Origin: Arthrobacter sp. SX1312
GTDB lineage: Bacteria > Actinomycetota > Actinomycetes > Actinomycetales > Micrococcaceae
Direction of reading: 5' to 3'
DNA: 64,000 bases
NCBI RefSeq assembly: GCF_002929295.1
Contig: NZ_PJIM01000003.1
Coordinates: 310,001 to 374,000, forward strand
Shown here: positions 20,523-29,322 of the stretch, piece by piece
How positions within the stretch are numbered: position 1 is the first letter of the stretch
Layout: each line of letters starts with the position of its first letter
The notes under the pieces: model-generated
Told to the model about the DNA's origin: nothing
Seen by the model: only the letters and a program-made list of their open reading frames with translations
Databases searched by the model: none
Program-made: the position numbers and the translations under genes

Positions 20523-20750
20523 GGGACCTTCTCCGATAGCTGGTGGGCCTGCTGGCTTGTCTGCCATCCAACCAGAAGGCCCTGTCCCTGTCAGTGAACT
20601 CCCGACGGCACGGCGCGAAACATCCAGGAAACATGCGTCGCCTCCCGGACCTGCCGCGTGGACTCCGGTGCCGCCCGAGGAGACTGGCGGGGCGGCACCG
20701 CGGGCCGTAGGCTCACAGGCGACCGATCATCCGCGCAGAAGGGCACCACC

Positions 20751-21161
20751 ATGGGATTCCGCATCACCCACATCCCCCTCCGCCTCGCGACGGGCGCCTA
20801 CATCCTCAACTCGGGACTCGGGAAGACCGCGCTGGACGACGGCACCGCCGCCTACCTGCAGTCCGCGGCGTCCAGGGCGTTCCCCCAGGTCAGCCAGTTC
20901 GAGGCGCAGCAGTTCGCGACGTTCCTGGCCGCATCGGAGATCACGATCGGCTCGGCGCTCCTCGCGCCGTTCATCCCCAGCAGGCTGGCCGGGCTCGCGC
21001 TGCTGGCCTTCTCGGCCGGGATGCTGACCATGTACTTCACGACCCCCGAGATGACGATGGAGGACGGCGTCCGCCCGAGCCCGGAGGGCGTGGCCCTCGC
21101 GAAGGACAGCTGGCTGACGGGCATCGCCCTGGCCCTCATCCTGGACCGCCGGAAGAAGTAG
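20751..21161 (+). CDS. DoxX-like small membrane protein
   Basis: A 136-residue protein with about four hydrophobic segments. The pattern RLATGAYILNSGLGK near the N-terminus and a middle pair of helices resembles DoxX-like proteins of actinobacteria, which may take part in redox balance; the assignment is tentative. ATG 20751 is preceded by GAAGGG with 7-nt spacing, so longer in-frame versions are not needed. It is followed 32 nt later by the SRAP gene in the same direction, likely one transcript. Confidence 0.7.
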   Translation: MGFRITHIPLRLATGAYILNSGLGKTALDDGTAAYLQSAASRAFPQVSQFEAQQFATFLAASEITIGSALLAPFIPSRLAGLALLAFSAGMLTMYFTTPEMTMEDGVRPSPEGVALAKDSWLTGIALALILDRRKK

Positions 21162-21193
21162 GCCGGCGGGGCACGAGGACAGGAGACCCCGGC

Positions 21194-21928
21194 ATGTGCG
21201 GACGCTTCGTCATCGCGGGCAACAGGGCCGACCTCATCGACGCCTTCGAGGTGGACGAGGCCGTCGAGGACGAGTTGCGGCCCTCCTGGAACGTCGCGCC
21301 GACCGACACCGTGCGGCTCGTCGTCGAGCGGTTGGACCCGCACACGGGCGAGCTGACGCGCCGGCTGGAACCGGCGCGCTGGGGCCTCATCCCCTCCTGG
21401 GCGAAATCGGCGTCCGTGGGATCACGGATGATCAACGCCCGCAGCGAGACCCTGCTGGAGAAGCCCTCCTTCCGGGCCGCCGCGCTCAAACGGCGGGCGA
21501 TCGTCCCGGCGGACGGGTACTACGAGTGGCGGAAGAACGACGACGGCTCCAAGACCCCGATCTACCTGCACGGCCCGGACGGGTCCCTCCTGGGCTTCGC
21601 CGGGCTCTACGAGTTCTGGCGGGACCCCGCGACCACGTCCCCGGAGCACCCGCAGGGGGAATGGGTGGTCAGCTGCACCATCATCACCCGGCCGGCGAGC
21701 GACGCCCTCGGCGAGATCCACGACCGCACGCCGGTGATCCTTCCCCCGGACCTGCGTGGCGACTGGCTGGATCCGCGCAACGACTCGCGGCCGGCTGTGC
21801 AGGAACTGCTGGACGCCATCCCGGACCCCCACCTGGTGCCACGCCTGGTCGGGAAGCGTGTGGGGTCGGTGCGCAACGACGGCCCCGACCTCATCGAGCC
21901 CCTTCCCGAGCCGGCGTCGGAAGCCTAG
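21194..21928 (+). CDS. SRAP (YedK/HMCES-type) abasic-site DNA-protein crosslinking protein
   Basis: A 244-residue SOS-response-associated peptidase-fold protein that shields abasic sites in single-stranded DNA by forming a thiazolidine bond through Cys2. The catalytic set is intact: MCGRF with Cys2, WNVAPTD with the conserved Asn, YYEW with the Glu, and IHDRTPVIL with the active-site His. AGGAGACC precedes ATG 21194. No LexA box is visible in the short upstream gap, so it may be read from the promoter of the preceding gene. Confidence 0.93.
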   Translation: MCGRFVIAGNRADLIDAFEVDEAVEDELRPSWNVAPTDTVRLVVERLDPHTGELTRRLEPARWGLIPSWAKSASVGSRMINARSETLLEKPSFRAAALKRRAIVPADGYYEWRKNDDGSKTPIYLHGPDGSLLGFAGLYEFWRDPATTSPEHPQGEWVVSCTIITRPASDALGEIHDRTPVILPPDLRGDWLDPRNDSRPAVQELLDAIPDPHLVPRLVGKRVGSVRNDGPDLIEPLPEPASEA

Positions 21929-21960
21929 GGTCGGAGGATGACGACCAGCGGAACAGACGC

Positions 21961-22704
21961 ATGATCAGGACGGACATCGCCCCGGGGATCCACTACCTCG
22001 AGCATGCCAGGACCAACGTCTACCTCGTGGAGGACGACGACAACCTCCTCCTGGTCGACACGGGGCTGCCCCGCTCGAAGGGGCTCCTCCTGGCGGCACT
22101 GACCCGGATCGGCCGCTCGGTGCAGGACATCCGGGGCATCGTGCTCACCCACGGGCACTTCGACCATGTGGGGACCGCCGAGCACCTGCGCTCCAGGTAC
22201 GGCATCCCGGTCTACTGCCACCCCGACGACGCCCGGATCGCCGCGCACCCCTACAGCTACGACCGGGAACGGAGTCCGTTCCTGTACCCGCTGCGCTATC
22301 CCCGCGCCGTGCCCGGGCTGCTGCGCATGACCGTCGCGGGCGCCGTCGCGGTCAGGGGCGTGCAGGACACCCTGCCGCTCACCCCCGAGGCGGCCGCGGC
22401 CCTGCCCGGCTCACCCCTCCTGGTCGAGACACCGGGTCACACGAAGGGCCACTGCGCGCTGCACTTCCCGGACCGCGACGCCGTCATCAGCGGCGATGCC
22501 CTCGTCACGCTCGACCCCTACACGGGACACCCCGGCCCGCAGGTCGTCGCCCGCGCCGCCACCGCGGACATGGACATGGCCCTGCGCTCCCTCCAGGCGC
22601 TGCGCGCCACGGCTGCGCGGACCGTGCTGCCGGGCCACGGGTTCCCGTGGGGTGCGGGCGTGGAGTCGGCGGTCGCGCAGGCGATCGAGGTCGGCGGGCA
22701 CTGA
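21961..22704 (+). CDS. MBL-fold metallo-hydrolase
   Basis: A 247-residue metallo-beta-lactamase-fold hydrolase, cytoplasmic, with two metal sites. The THGHFDH motif gives ligands His64, His66, Asp68 and His69; further ligands are in TPGHTKGH, SGDALV and the final PGHGFPW. It resembles glyoxalase II-like and lactonase-type enzymes. The first part (ARTNVYLVEDDDNLLLVDTG) is the typical entry. It lies 32 nt after the SRAP gene. No specific substrate can be named. Confidence 0.85.
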   Translation: MIRTDIAPGIHYLEHARTNVYLVEDDDNLLLVDTGLPRSKGLLLAALTRIGRSVQDIRGIVLTHGHFDHVGTAEHLRSRYGIPVYCHPDDARIAAHPYSYDRERSPFLYPLRYPRAVPGLLRMTVAGAVAVRGVQDTLPLTPEAAAALPGSPLLVETPGHTKGHCALHFPDRDAVISGDALVTLDPYTGHPGPQVVARAATADMDMALRSLQALRATAARTVLPGHGFPWGAGVESAVAQAIEVGGH

Positions 22705-22755
22705 GTCCCTGCCGGGTCGCCGTCGACCGCCCGGGCAACGCGATACGCTGGCCGC

Positions 22756-24012
22756 ATGGGCTGGTTGAGGCGTCAGACGATGGTGGGCATCGCCCGCGGC
22801 ACGGTGAAGCGCGGGGTGCTCACCATGGTCACGGCGCAGGCGGTGGTCATCGCGGGGGTCGTCGCCGTGGACGTGTACCAGAGGAGCCGGCGCACCAAGC
22901 GACCGGGCTTCCCGCAGCCGGGCACGTTCCACACCACGATCGCCGACACCGGGACCACCGTCTTCACCTACGGCGAGGATCTCTTCGACGCGATGATCGC
23001 CGCGATCGACAACGCCAAGGACCAGGTCCTGCTCGAGACCTACATCTGGAAGGGCGACGAGGTCGGGAGGCGCTTCCGGGACGCCGTGAACCGGGCGGCG
23101 GATCGCGGCGTGGACGTCTTCGTCATCTACGACGGCTTCGCCAATCTCGTGGTCAACCCGTTCTTCTACGACTTCCACCCTGCCGTCAACACCTACCGCT
23201 TCCCGGTCATCCGTCCCGCGATCATCTTCACGAACATCCGGGGCACGGGCCTCGACCACCGCAAGGTCCTCGTGGTCGACGACGAGGTGGGGTTCGTGGG
23301 CGGCTACAACATCGGGACGCTGTACGCGACGAAATGGCGTGACACGCACCTGGAGATCCGCGGACCGTCCGTCTGGGAGCTCCGCGAGGCGTTCGTCAGC
23401 GTCTGGAACATCCGGGCCATCCCCAGGCGCCCCGAGCTGCCGGACCTCAGTGCCACCTACTGGGAGCCGCGGATCCGTGCGGTCAACAACATCCCGGCCC
23501 TGCTGGTGTTCCCCATCCGCGGCGTCTACCTGGACGCGATCAACCGCGCCCACAAGCACATCTTCATCACCACCGCGTACTTCATCCCCGACCGGCAGAT
23601 CCTCGACGCCCTGCTGCGCGCGAGCCGCCGCGGCGTGGACGTCCGCGTGATCCTCCCCGAGGATTCCAACCACGTGGTCTCCGACTGGCTGTCCCGGGGG
23701 TTCTACTCCTCCCTCATCAGCGCCGGCGTGCGGATCCTGCTCTACCAGAATTCCATGATCCATGCGAAGACCGCCACGGTGGACGGCGAGTGGAGCACGG
23801 TCGGCACGGCCAACATCGACCGCCTCAGCCTCACCGGCAACTACGAGATCAACCTCGAGATCTTCGACCGCGACCTCGCGGCGACGATGGAGAGGATCTT
23901 CGCCGTGGACTCCTCCAACAGCCGCGAGCTGACCCGGGAGGAATGGGACAGCCGCCACCTGGTGGCCCGCGCCAGCGAGATCATCCTCGCTCCGCTGCGT
24001 CCGTTCCTGTGA
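22756..24012 (+). CDS. Cardiolipin synthase-like phospholipase D family protein
   Basis: A 418-residue membrane-anchored transferase of the phospholipase D superfamily. An N-terminal membrane helix (about 19-38) is followed by two catalytic HKD motifs, HRKVLVVD in the first half and HAKTATVD in the second. It likely joins phosphatidylglycerol molecules to cardiolipin, though other PLD-type reactions are possible. ATG 22756 lies 51 nt after the MBL gene. Its 3' end overlaps the convergent GntR gene by 32 bases, so the last ten or so codons of both genes share DNA. Confidence 0.85.
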   Translation: MGWLRRQTMVGIARGTVKRGVLTMVTAQAVVIAGVVAVDVYQRSRRTKRPGFPQPGTFHTTIADTGTTVFTYGEDLFDAMIAAIDNAKDQVLLETYIWKGDEVGRRFRDAVNRAADRGVDVFVIYDGFANLVVNPFFYDFHPAVNTYRFPVIRPAIIFTNIRGTGLDHRKVLVVDDEVGFVGGYNIGTLYATKWRDTHLEIRGPSVWELREAFVSVWNIRAIPRRPELPDLSATYWEPRIRAVNNIPALLVFPIRGVYLDAINRAHKHIFITTAYFIPDRQILDALLRASRRGVDVRVILPEDSNHVVSDWLSRGFYSSLISAGVRILLYQNSMIHAKTATVDGEWSTVGTANIDRLSLTGNYEINLEIFDRDLAATMERIFAVDSSNSRELTREEWDSRHLVARASEIILAPLRPFL

Positions 24013-24721
24013 CCCCGGACGGCGCTCCGGGTGCCCGCCCGGGCCCGGCGAAGCGCTCCATGTAGCCGCGCTGCGAGGAGCCCACGTGCCCGGCCATCAG
24101 GCGCCCGGCCTCGGCGTCGTTGCCGGCATCGATCGCCGCCATGACGAGGCGGTGCTCGCCCCAGGACTGCCTCCCGCGCCGGTCGACGTCGGCCGCGTAC
24201 AGCCACTCGATCTTGCCGGAGATCTGCCGGAGCAGGGCGGCCAGCGAGGCGCTGCCGCTGAGCTCCGCGACCCCGAGGTGGAAGCGGATGTTCAGCTCCG
24301 GCAGTTCCGCGAGGGCGTCGGCCGCCACGGCGCGGTCGCCGTCGTCGAGGATGTCCGTGAGCGCCCGCCGCGCCGTCCACCACGCGGTGTCCGGCGCGTC
24401 GGCGCCGAACTGGGCGGAGGCCCGGCGGGCCGCGCGCCGCGCGATCGTGGCCTCGATGACCCCGCGCACGGCGAACAGGTCCTCCGCGTCGTCGAGCGGG
24501 ATCGCGGCCACGGTGGAGCCGGCGTAGGGGCGGGACTCGACGAACCCCTCCGCCTCGAGTGACCGCAGCGCCTCCCGCACGGGCACGCGCGACACACCGT
24601 ACTTCGCCGCGAGCGCCGCCTCGGTCACCCGGGTACCGGGCGCCAGGACCCCGAGGATGATGTCGTGGCGGACGGCGTCGAGGACGCGCTGCGGCGCCCC
24701 GGCATCCTGGTCAGACCGCAA
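23981..24721 (-). CDS. GntR family transcriptional regulator, FCD subfamily
   Basis: A 246-residue DNA-binding regulator with an N-terminal winged helix (about 8-75, including KYGVSRVPVREALRSLEAEGFV) and a C-terminal all-helical FCD ligand-binding domain (about 90-225). FCD proteins bind small carboxylates or metals and usually repress nearby catabolic genes. The only reasonable start is TTG 24721, 35 nt after the gamma-glutamyltransferase stop, with a weak GGGCGGG element. It lies in one transcript with that gene and probably acts on the palindromes at 26.62-26.67 kb. Confidence 0.85.
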   Translation of the reverse strand: MRSDQDAGAPQRVLDAVRHDIILGVLAPGTRVTEAALAAKYGVSRVPVREALRSLEAEGFVESRPYAGSTVAAIPLDDAEDLFAVRGVIEATIARRAARRASAQFGADAPDTAWWTARRALTDILDDGDRAVAADALAELPELNIRFHLGVAELSGSASLAALLRQISGKIEWLYAADVDRRGRQSWGEHRLVMAAIDAGNDAEAGRLMAGHVGSSQRGYMERFAGPGRAPGAPSGVTGTDAAERG

Positions 24722-24756
24722 CGGACCCGCCCGGCCGCGTGCGGTCGGGCAGGAGC

Positions 24757-26565
24757 TCAGCGCCCGGCCGCATAGCCCTGCGCCCCTCGCGGGTTGGCGG
24801 CGGCGGACAGCACGCCCGTCCCCGGGTCCCGGGTGACGGCGGAGAGCCGGCCGAGCGCCCAGTCCCCTGCCCGCGTGATGACGTGGCCGCGGCGTTCGAG
24901 GTCCGCGATGAGCTCCTCGCCCAGCCGGTCCTCGACCACGGCCCCACCCGGCTCCCAGGTGCGCGGCCAGAACGATCCCGGGATCGACGTGGTGTGGAGG
25001 GACGGTGCGTCGATGGCCTGCTGCGGCGTGTAGCCGCCCACGATGGTGCGCAGGATGTAGAGCAGCTGCCACTGGTCCTGCTGGTCGCCGCCGGGCGATC
25101 CGAGGGCCACGACCGGCGTGCCGTCCTTGAGGATGAGCGTCGGGGTGAGCGTGGTGCGCGGCCGCCTGCCCGGCTCCAGCGTGGACGGTCCGCCCTCCTC
25201 GAGCCACGTCATCTGGAGCCGCGACCCGAGGCAGAACCCGAGCTCGGGGATCGTCGGCGAGGACTGCAGCCATCCCCCGCTGGGCGTGGCGGAGACCATG
25301 TTCCCGGCGGCGTCGACGACGTCGATGTGGCACGTGTCGCCGCGCGTCTCCCCGCTGCGGGACACCGTGGGTTCACCGACCCCTGCGAATCCGCTGCCCC
25401 CGGCGAGGGCGGGAGGCGTGTAGTCGGTGCGCAGCGGCGGGGTGAAGGGCGTGCGGCCGGGAACGGTGCCGGGCCGGAACTCGCGGGACGCCTCGTCGCC
25501 GATGAGCGCGCGCCGTTCGGCGGCGTACTCCTCCGACAGCAGGTACTCCATCGGGACCTCGGCGTCCCCGTAGTAGGCCTCGCGGTCGGCGATGGCGAGC
25601 TTCTGCGCCTCGAGGATGGTGTGCGCGCCTGCTCCCGTGGACGGGTCGAGCTGCTCGTCGTCGAACCCGTCGAGGATGGCGAGGGTCTGCAGCAGGGCCG
25701 GGCCCTGGCCCCACGGCCCGGTCTTCGCGATGGTGTAGCCGCGGAACTCGAGGGTGGTGGCCTCCTCGTAGCCCGCCTCGAAGCCCGCGAAGTCCTCGAG
25801 GGTCAGGACGCCGGCGTGGTCGAGGCCCGAGGAGTGCCGGTGCGGTGTCCGGCCGAACTCGACGGCGGCCTGCGCCACGAGCCCGGTACGCCACTCGTGG
25901 CGCGCGGCGTCGATACGCCCGGTCCTCGTCGCGGCGTCGGTCCCGGCGTCGATGAGGGATCCGAGCACGCGGGCGTACGCCTCGTTGCGGATCACCTCGC
26001 CCTCCCGCGGCGGCCTGCCCTCGGGCATCCACAGTGCGGCGGACGTGGGCCAGTGCTCGGTGAAGAGCTCCGCCACGGCGGCGATCGTCGCCCCGACGCG
26101 GCCGAGGACCGGGTGGCCGTCACGGGCGTACCCGAGGGCGAAGGCCAGGACGTCCTCGAGTTCCCACGTGCCGTGGTCGCGGAGCAGGATCAGCCAGGCG
26201 TCGACGGCGGCGGGTACCGCGGCGGCGAGGGCGCCCGCGCCCGGGACGAGTTCCAGGCCCTCGGCGAGGTAGTGCTCGCGGGTGGCCGCAGCCGGCGCAG
26301 GCCCCTGGCCCATGAGGACGACCGGCCGTCCGGGCTCCTCCGCCGTGGCGAAGACGCCCGTCATGTCACCGCCGGGCCCGTTGAGGTGGGGCTCGACGAC
26401 GTGCAGGACGAACGCCCCGGCCACGGCGGCGTCGAAGGCGTTGCCGCCGCGCTCGAGGACTGCCTGCGCGGAGGCGGTGGCCAGCCAGTGCGTCGACGCG
26501 CTCATCCCGAACGTGCCCTGCAGCGTGGGACGGGTGGTGAAGGTGGGAGGGGGCGTGTACGTCAT
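24757..26565 (-). CDS. ggt: Gamma-glutamyltransferase family protein
   Basis: A 602-residue N-terminal nucleophile hydrolase that would cleave itself before the threonine in GDTCHIDVVDAAGNMVS and then transfer or hydrolyse gamma-glutamyl groups. Other family traits are GGNAFDAAVA near the N-terminus and the NGPGGDM segment. There is no signal peptide, so it is a cytoplasmic member, unlike E. coli Ggt. ATG 26565 gives the family N-terminus; the Shine-Dalgarno is poor. The FCD regulator gene follows, and a YoaK-type gene diverges across 131 nt that contains two GTATAC-like palindromes. Substrate may be a gamma-glutamyl compound other than glutathione. Confidence 0.88.
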   Translation of the reverse strand: MTYTPPPTFTTRPTLQGTFGMSASTHWLATASAQAVLERGGNAFDAAVAGAFVLHVVEPHLNGPGGDMTGVFATAEEPGRPVVLMGQGPAPAAATREHYLAEGLELVPGAGALAAAVPAAVDAWLILLRDHGTWELEDVLAFALGYARDGHPVLGRVGATIAAVAELFTEHWPTSAALWMPEGRPPREGEVIRNEAYARVLGSLIDAGTDAATRTGRIDAARHEWRTGLVAQAAVEFGRTPHRHSSGLDHAGVLTLEDFAGFEAGYEEATTLEFRGYTIAKTGPWGQGPALLQTLAILDGFDDEQLDPSTGAGAHTILEAQKLAIADREAYYGDAEVPMEYLLSEEYAAERRALIGDEASREFRPGTVPGRTPFTPPLRTDYTPPALAGGSGFAGVGEPTVSRSGETRGDTCHIDVVDAAGNMVSATPSGGWLQSSPTIPELGFCLGSRLQMTWLEEGGPSTLEPGRRPRTTLTPTLILKDGTPVVALGSPGGDQQDQWQLLYILRTIVGGYTPQQAIDAPSLHTTSIPGSFWPRTWEPGGAVVEDRLGEELIADLERRGHVITRAGDWALGRLSAVTRDPGTGVLSAAANPRGAQGYAAGR

Positions 26566-26623
26566 CGGATCACTTTCGGCAGGGGAATCGACGGTGCGCG
26601 ACCGTAGGCGCGGGCTCGTCCGC

Positions 26624-26635
26624 ATTGAATACAAT
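26624..26635. promoter_or_regulatory. Candidate FCD/GntR operator, site 1
   Basis: ATTGAATACAAT has ATTG/CAAT arms and matches the TTGTATACAA-like operator style of FCD regulators at all but one position. It lies 59 nt upstream of the ggt start codon. Confidence 0.5.
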
Positions 26636-26654
26636 CGACGCTCCAAGGATAAGC

Positions 26655-26666
26655 TTCGTATACATT
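26655..26666. promoter_or_regulatory. Candidate FCD/GntR operator, site 2
   Basis: TTCGTATACATT has a perfect GTATAC core (26658-26663), 31 bp centre to centre from site 1, which is close to three helical turns. It sits 31 nt before the divergent DUF1275 start. Confidence 0.5.
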
Positions 26667-26696
26667 CGCCCCAAGTTGTTACTGAAGGACATCATC

Positions 26697-27419
26697 GTGA
26701 CGAAGAACCGGGTGGTCACGGACCGCCTCCACCTGTGGCTCATGCTCATCCTGACGTTCTCCACCGGAGTGATCGATGCCGTCGGCTACCTGGGCCTCGA
26801 TCGCGTCTTCACGGGCAACATGACCGGCAACGTGGTGCTCCTCGGCATGGCCTTCGCGGGGGGCGCCGATCTGCCGATCCTGCGGCCGGCTCTCGCCCTC
26901 GTCTTCTTCATGGTGGGCGCCGCGCTCGCCGGCCGGGTCCTGCGGAAAGGGCCCGAAGGGTGGTCCGGCCGCACGTCGAGCACGTTCCTCACGGTGACCG
27001 TGGGCCTGACCGCGCTCGCGGTGTTCGTCGCGCTGGTCGACGTCACCGCCGAGGAGGTCCTGGGCAGCATCACGACGTCGGTGCTCGCCACCGTGATGGG
27101 TGTCCAGGCCGCGACGGCCAAGCGCCTCAAGGTCGCCGAGATCACCACCGTCGTCGTGACCTCCACCATCACGGGCCTCGCCTCGGACTCCCGCCTCGCC
27201 GGGGGGAAGAGCCCCTTCTGGGCCCGCCGCGCCTCCGCGATCGCCCTGATCATGGCCGGCGCGGTCGTCGGCGCCCTGACCCTGAGGGTCGACCTCTGGC
27301 TCGGCATCGCGGTGTCGGCGCTCCTCTCCGCCGTGGTCACCCTCCTCGGGCACCTCCGCCACCGGCAGGACGTGAAGGCCGGGCACACGGAGAATGCCGG
27401 GGAAGCCGCACTACGGTAG
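26697..27419 (+). CDS. YoaK/DUF1275 family membrane protein
   Basis: A 240-residue membrane protein with about six or seven helices. The DUF1275 signature GVIDAVGYLGLDRVFTGNM with TGNVVLLG is present near the N-terminus and again reads GVQAATAKRL in the second half. Its function is not known; some relatives may be transporters. GTG 26697 is preceded by GAAGGA with 7-nt spacing and fits the family N-terminus; an ATG at 26625 would start inside operator site 1. The CPBP protease gene follows after 4 nt, so the two are coupled. Confidence 0.85.
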   Translation: MTKNRVVTDRLHLWLMLILTFSTGVIDAVGYLGLDRVFTGNMTGNVVLLGMAFAGGADLPILRPALALVFFMVGAALAGRVLRKGPEGWSGRTSSTFLTVTVGLTALAVFVALVDVTAEEVLGSITTSVLATVMGVQAATAKRLKVAEITTVVVTSTITGLASDSRLAGGKSPFWARRASAIALIMAGAVVGALTLRVDLWLGIAVSALLSAVVTLLGHLRHRQDVKAGHTENAGEAALR

Positions 27420-27423
27420 GAGC

Positions 27424-28419
27424 ATGGAACAGGTCGAGGAGCAGTTCGCATTCCACCGGCTCGCACGGTCGTGGCCGCAGCACCGCTGGTGGAGGCCGCT
27501 CCTCACCGCCCTGCTCGGCGGCGTGTTCTACGTCGTCCTCATCCTCCTGGTCCTGGTCGCGGGGCTCGCGCTCGCCAGCCTCACACCCACCGGCGTCGGG
27601 CCCTATTTCGACGCGCTGTCGGTGCTGGACCTCAGCAACCCGGTAATGTTCGCGTTCACCCTCGTCTCCCTGATCCTGATGATCCCCGCGCTCGCCCTGG
27701 CCGCCCTGATCATGGGCCCCCGGCCGATCGGCCTGCTCTCGTCCGTGGCAGGCCGGATCCGGTGGCGCTGGCTCGCGGTCTGCGCGGGCGTCTCCGTCGG
27801 TGTGTTCCTCGTCAACCTCGCGGTCTCCTTCGGGGTCGGCGCGCTCTTCCCCGCGGAGGCGGAACCGGCGCCCCTCCCGCCCGAGACGTCCACCCTGCTG
27901 ATCCTGCTGACCCTGTCCGTCCTCGCCGTCCCGTTCCAGGCCGCCGCGGAGGAGTACGTGTTCCGCGGGTTCCTGATGCAGGCCATCGGCAGCTGGCTCC
28001 GCCACCCCGCCTTCGCGATCCTGCTCCCCGTGCCGCTCTTCGTCCTCGGCCACGGCTACGATCCGCTCGGACAGGCCGACGTGGCGATCTTCGCGATCTT
28101 CGCGGGCTGGATCACCTGGCGGACGGGCGGGCTGGAGGCCGCGATCGCGGTGCACGCGGTCAACAACATGACCATCTTCGTCCTCGGGGCCTTCGGCCTC
28201 GTGGATGTGAACTCCACCGAGGGGTCGTTGAGCGGACTCGTCCTGTCCGCCGCGACCATGGCCGTCACGGCCGTCATCATCGTCCGCCTGGCGGACCGCC
28301 GCGGCGTCGCCCGGACGCGGACCGTCACCCGGTGGCCGGCACTGGAGCCGAGGACCCCGGTCCCGGGTCAGCCCCTCCCCCCGGCGGCCGACCGCCGGTC
28401 ACCGACCGCCGACGCCTGA
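27424..28419 (+). CDS. CPBP family intramembrane glutamic endopeptidase
   Basis: A 331-residue polytopic membrane protein of the CAAX/Rce1-like CPBP family, predicted to cleave within the membrane. The catalytic EExxxR motif is in AAEEYVFRGFL, with conserved histidines in VLGHGYD and AVHAVNN. About eight helices precede a proline-rich cytoplasmic tail (after about 290). ATG 27424 follows the DUF1275 stop by 4 nt with AGGAG overlapping that stop. The pair may be a small membrane-protein module; substrates are unknown. Confidence 0.87.
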   Translation: MEQVEEQFAFHRLARSWPQHRWWRPLLTALLGGVFYVVLILLVLVAGLALASLTPTGVGPYFDALSVLDLSNPVMFAFTLVSLILMIPALALAALIMGPRPIGLLSSVAGRIRWRWLAVCAGVSVGVFLVNLAVSFGVGALFPAEAEPAPLPPETSTLLILLTLSVLAVPFQAAAEEYVFRGFLMQAIGSWLRHPAFAILLPVPLFVLGHGYDPLGQADVAIFAIFAGWITWRTGGLEAAIAVHAVNNMTIFVLGAFGLVDVNSTEGSLSGLVLSAATMAVTAVIIVRLADRRGVARTRTVTRWPALEPRTPVPGQPLPPAADRRSPTADA

Positions 28420-28433
28420 CCGCTCGAGGACCC

Positions 28434-29297
28434 ATGTTCGCCGATGTGTCATCCCCCGTCCTCGTCACCGGGGCCACCGGCAACGTGGGCCGCCCCCTCG
28501 TGGCGTCCCTGCGTGCCATGGGAGTCCCCGTACGCCCCGCGAGCCGGCGCGGGACGGACCCGGACGGGGCCGCCTTCGACTTCGGCGTTCCGGAGACCTG
28601 GCCGGCGGCCTTCGACGGCGTGACCGCCCTGTTCCTCGTCCGGCCGCCGCACCTGGCGAACGTCGCACGGGACATGGTGCCGTCCCTCGTGGAGGCACGC
28701 CGCCGCGGCGTCCGGCACGTCGTCCTGCTCTCCGTCCAAGGCGCCGACCGCGTGCCGGTCCTCCCCCACGCCCGGCTGGAGCGGTGGCTCCGGGCCTCGG
28801 GCATGGCCTGGACCTTCCTGCGCCCGTCGTACTTCGACCAGAACCTCAGCACCGTGTTCGCGGCCGACATCCGCGACCACGACCGCATCCTCGTCCCCGC
28901 AGGAGCAGGCCGGACGGCGTTCGTGGATGCCGTCGACGTCGCGTCCGTCGCCGCCGCGGTACTCCGGGAACCCGGCCTCCACCGCGGGCGCTCCTGGTCC
29001 CCGACGGGCAGGGAGGCGCTCACCTGGTCGGAGGTGGCCCGGACCATCTCCGAGGTGCTCGGCCGATCCGTGACCTACCGCGACCCGGGCGTCCTCGGAT
29101 ACTTCCGGCACGCCCGCACGGACCTCGGGATGGAGACGGCCATGGCCGCCACCACCACGGTCATCCACGCATCGGCCCGGCTCGGCGTCGCGAAGCACCT
29201 GACGGACGACGTGCGGCGTGTCACGGGCCGGGAACCGCTGTCCTTCCGGTCCTTCGTCGACCGCGAGCGGGCAGCCTGGGAGCGGCCCGGCGCCTAG
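28434..29297 (+). CDS. NmrA-like NAD(P)-binding protein
   Basis: A 287-residue atypical short-chain dehydrogenase of the NmrA/HSCARG type. It has the nucleotide-binding motif GATGNVG (residues 13-19), a short first domain and FLRPSYFDQN in place of a catalytic YxxxK, which suggests a redox-sensing or ketoreductase-like role rather than classic SDR chemistry. ATG 28434 lies 14 nt after the CPBP stop, so it is likely part of the same transcript. Upstream in-frame extension reads antisense-like sequence and is not credible. Confidence 0.8.
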   Translation: MFADVSSPVLVTGATGNVGRPLVASLRAMGVPVRPASRRGTDPDGAAFDFGVPETWPAAFDGVTALFLVRPPHLANVARDMVPSLVEARRRGVRHVVLLSVQGADRVPVLPHARLERWLRASGMAWTFLRPSYFDQNLSTVFAADIRDHDRILVPAGAGRTAFVDAVDVASVAAAVLREPGLHRGRSWSPTGREALTWSEVARTISEVLGRSVTYRDPGVLGYFRHARTDLGMETAMAATTTVIHASARLGVAKHLTDDVRRVTGREPLSFRSFVDRERAAWERPGA

Positions 29298-29322
29298 CGC
29301 TCCCCCGGCGCAGCACCCCGCC

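Noticed and set aside
24722-25333. Upstream in-frame extension of the GntR regulator
   Set aside because: It runs through the gamma-glutamyltransferase coding region in another frame and lacks protein-like character; the winged-helix domain starts naturally after TTG 24721.
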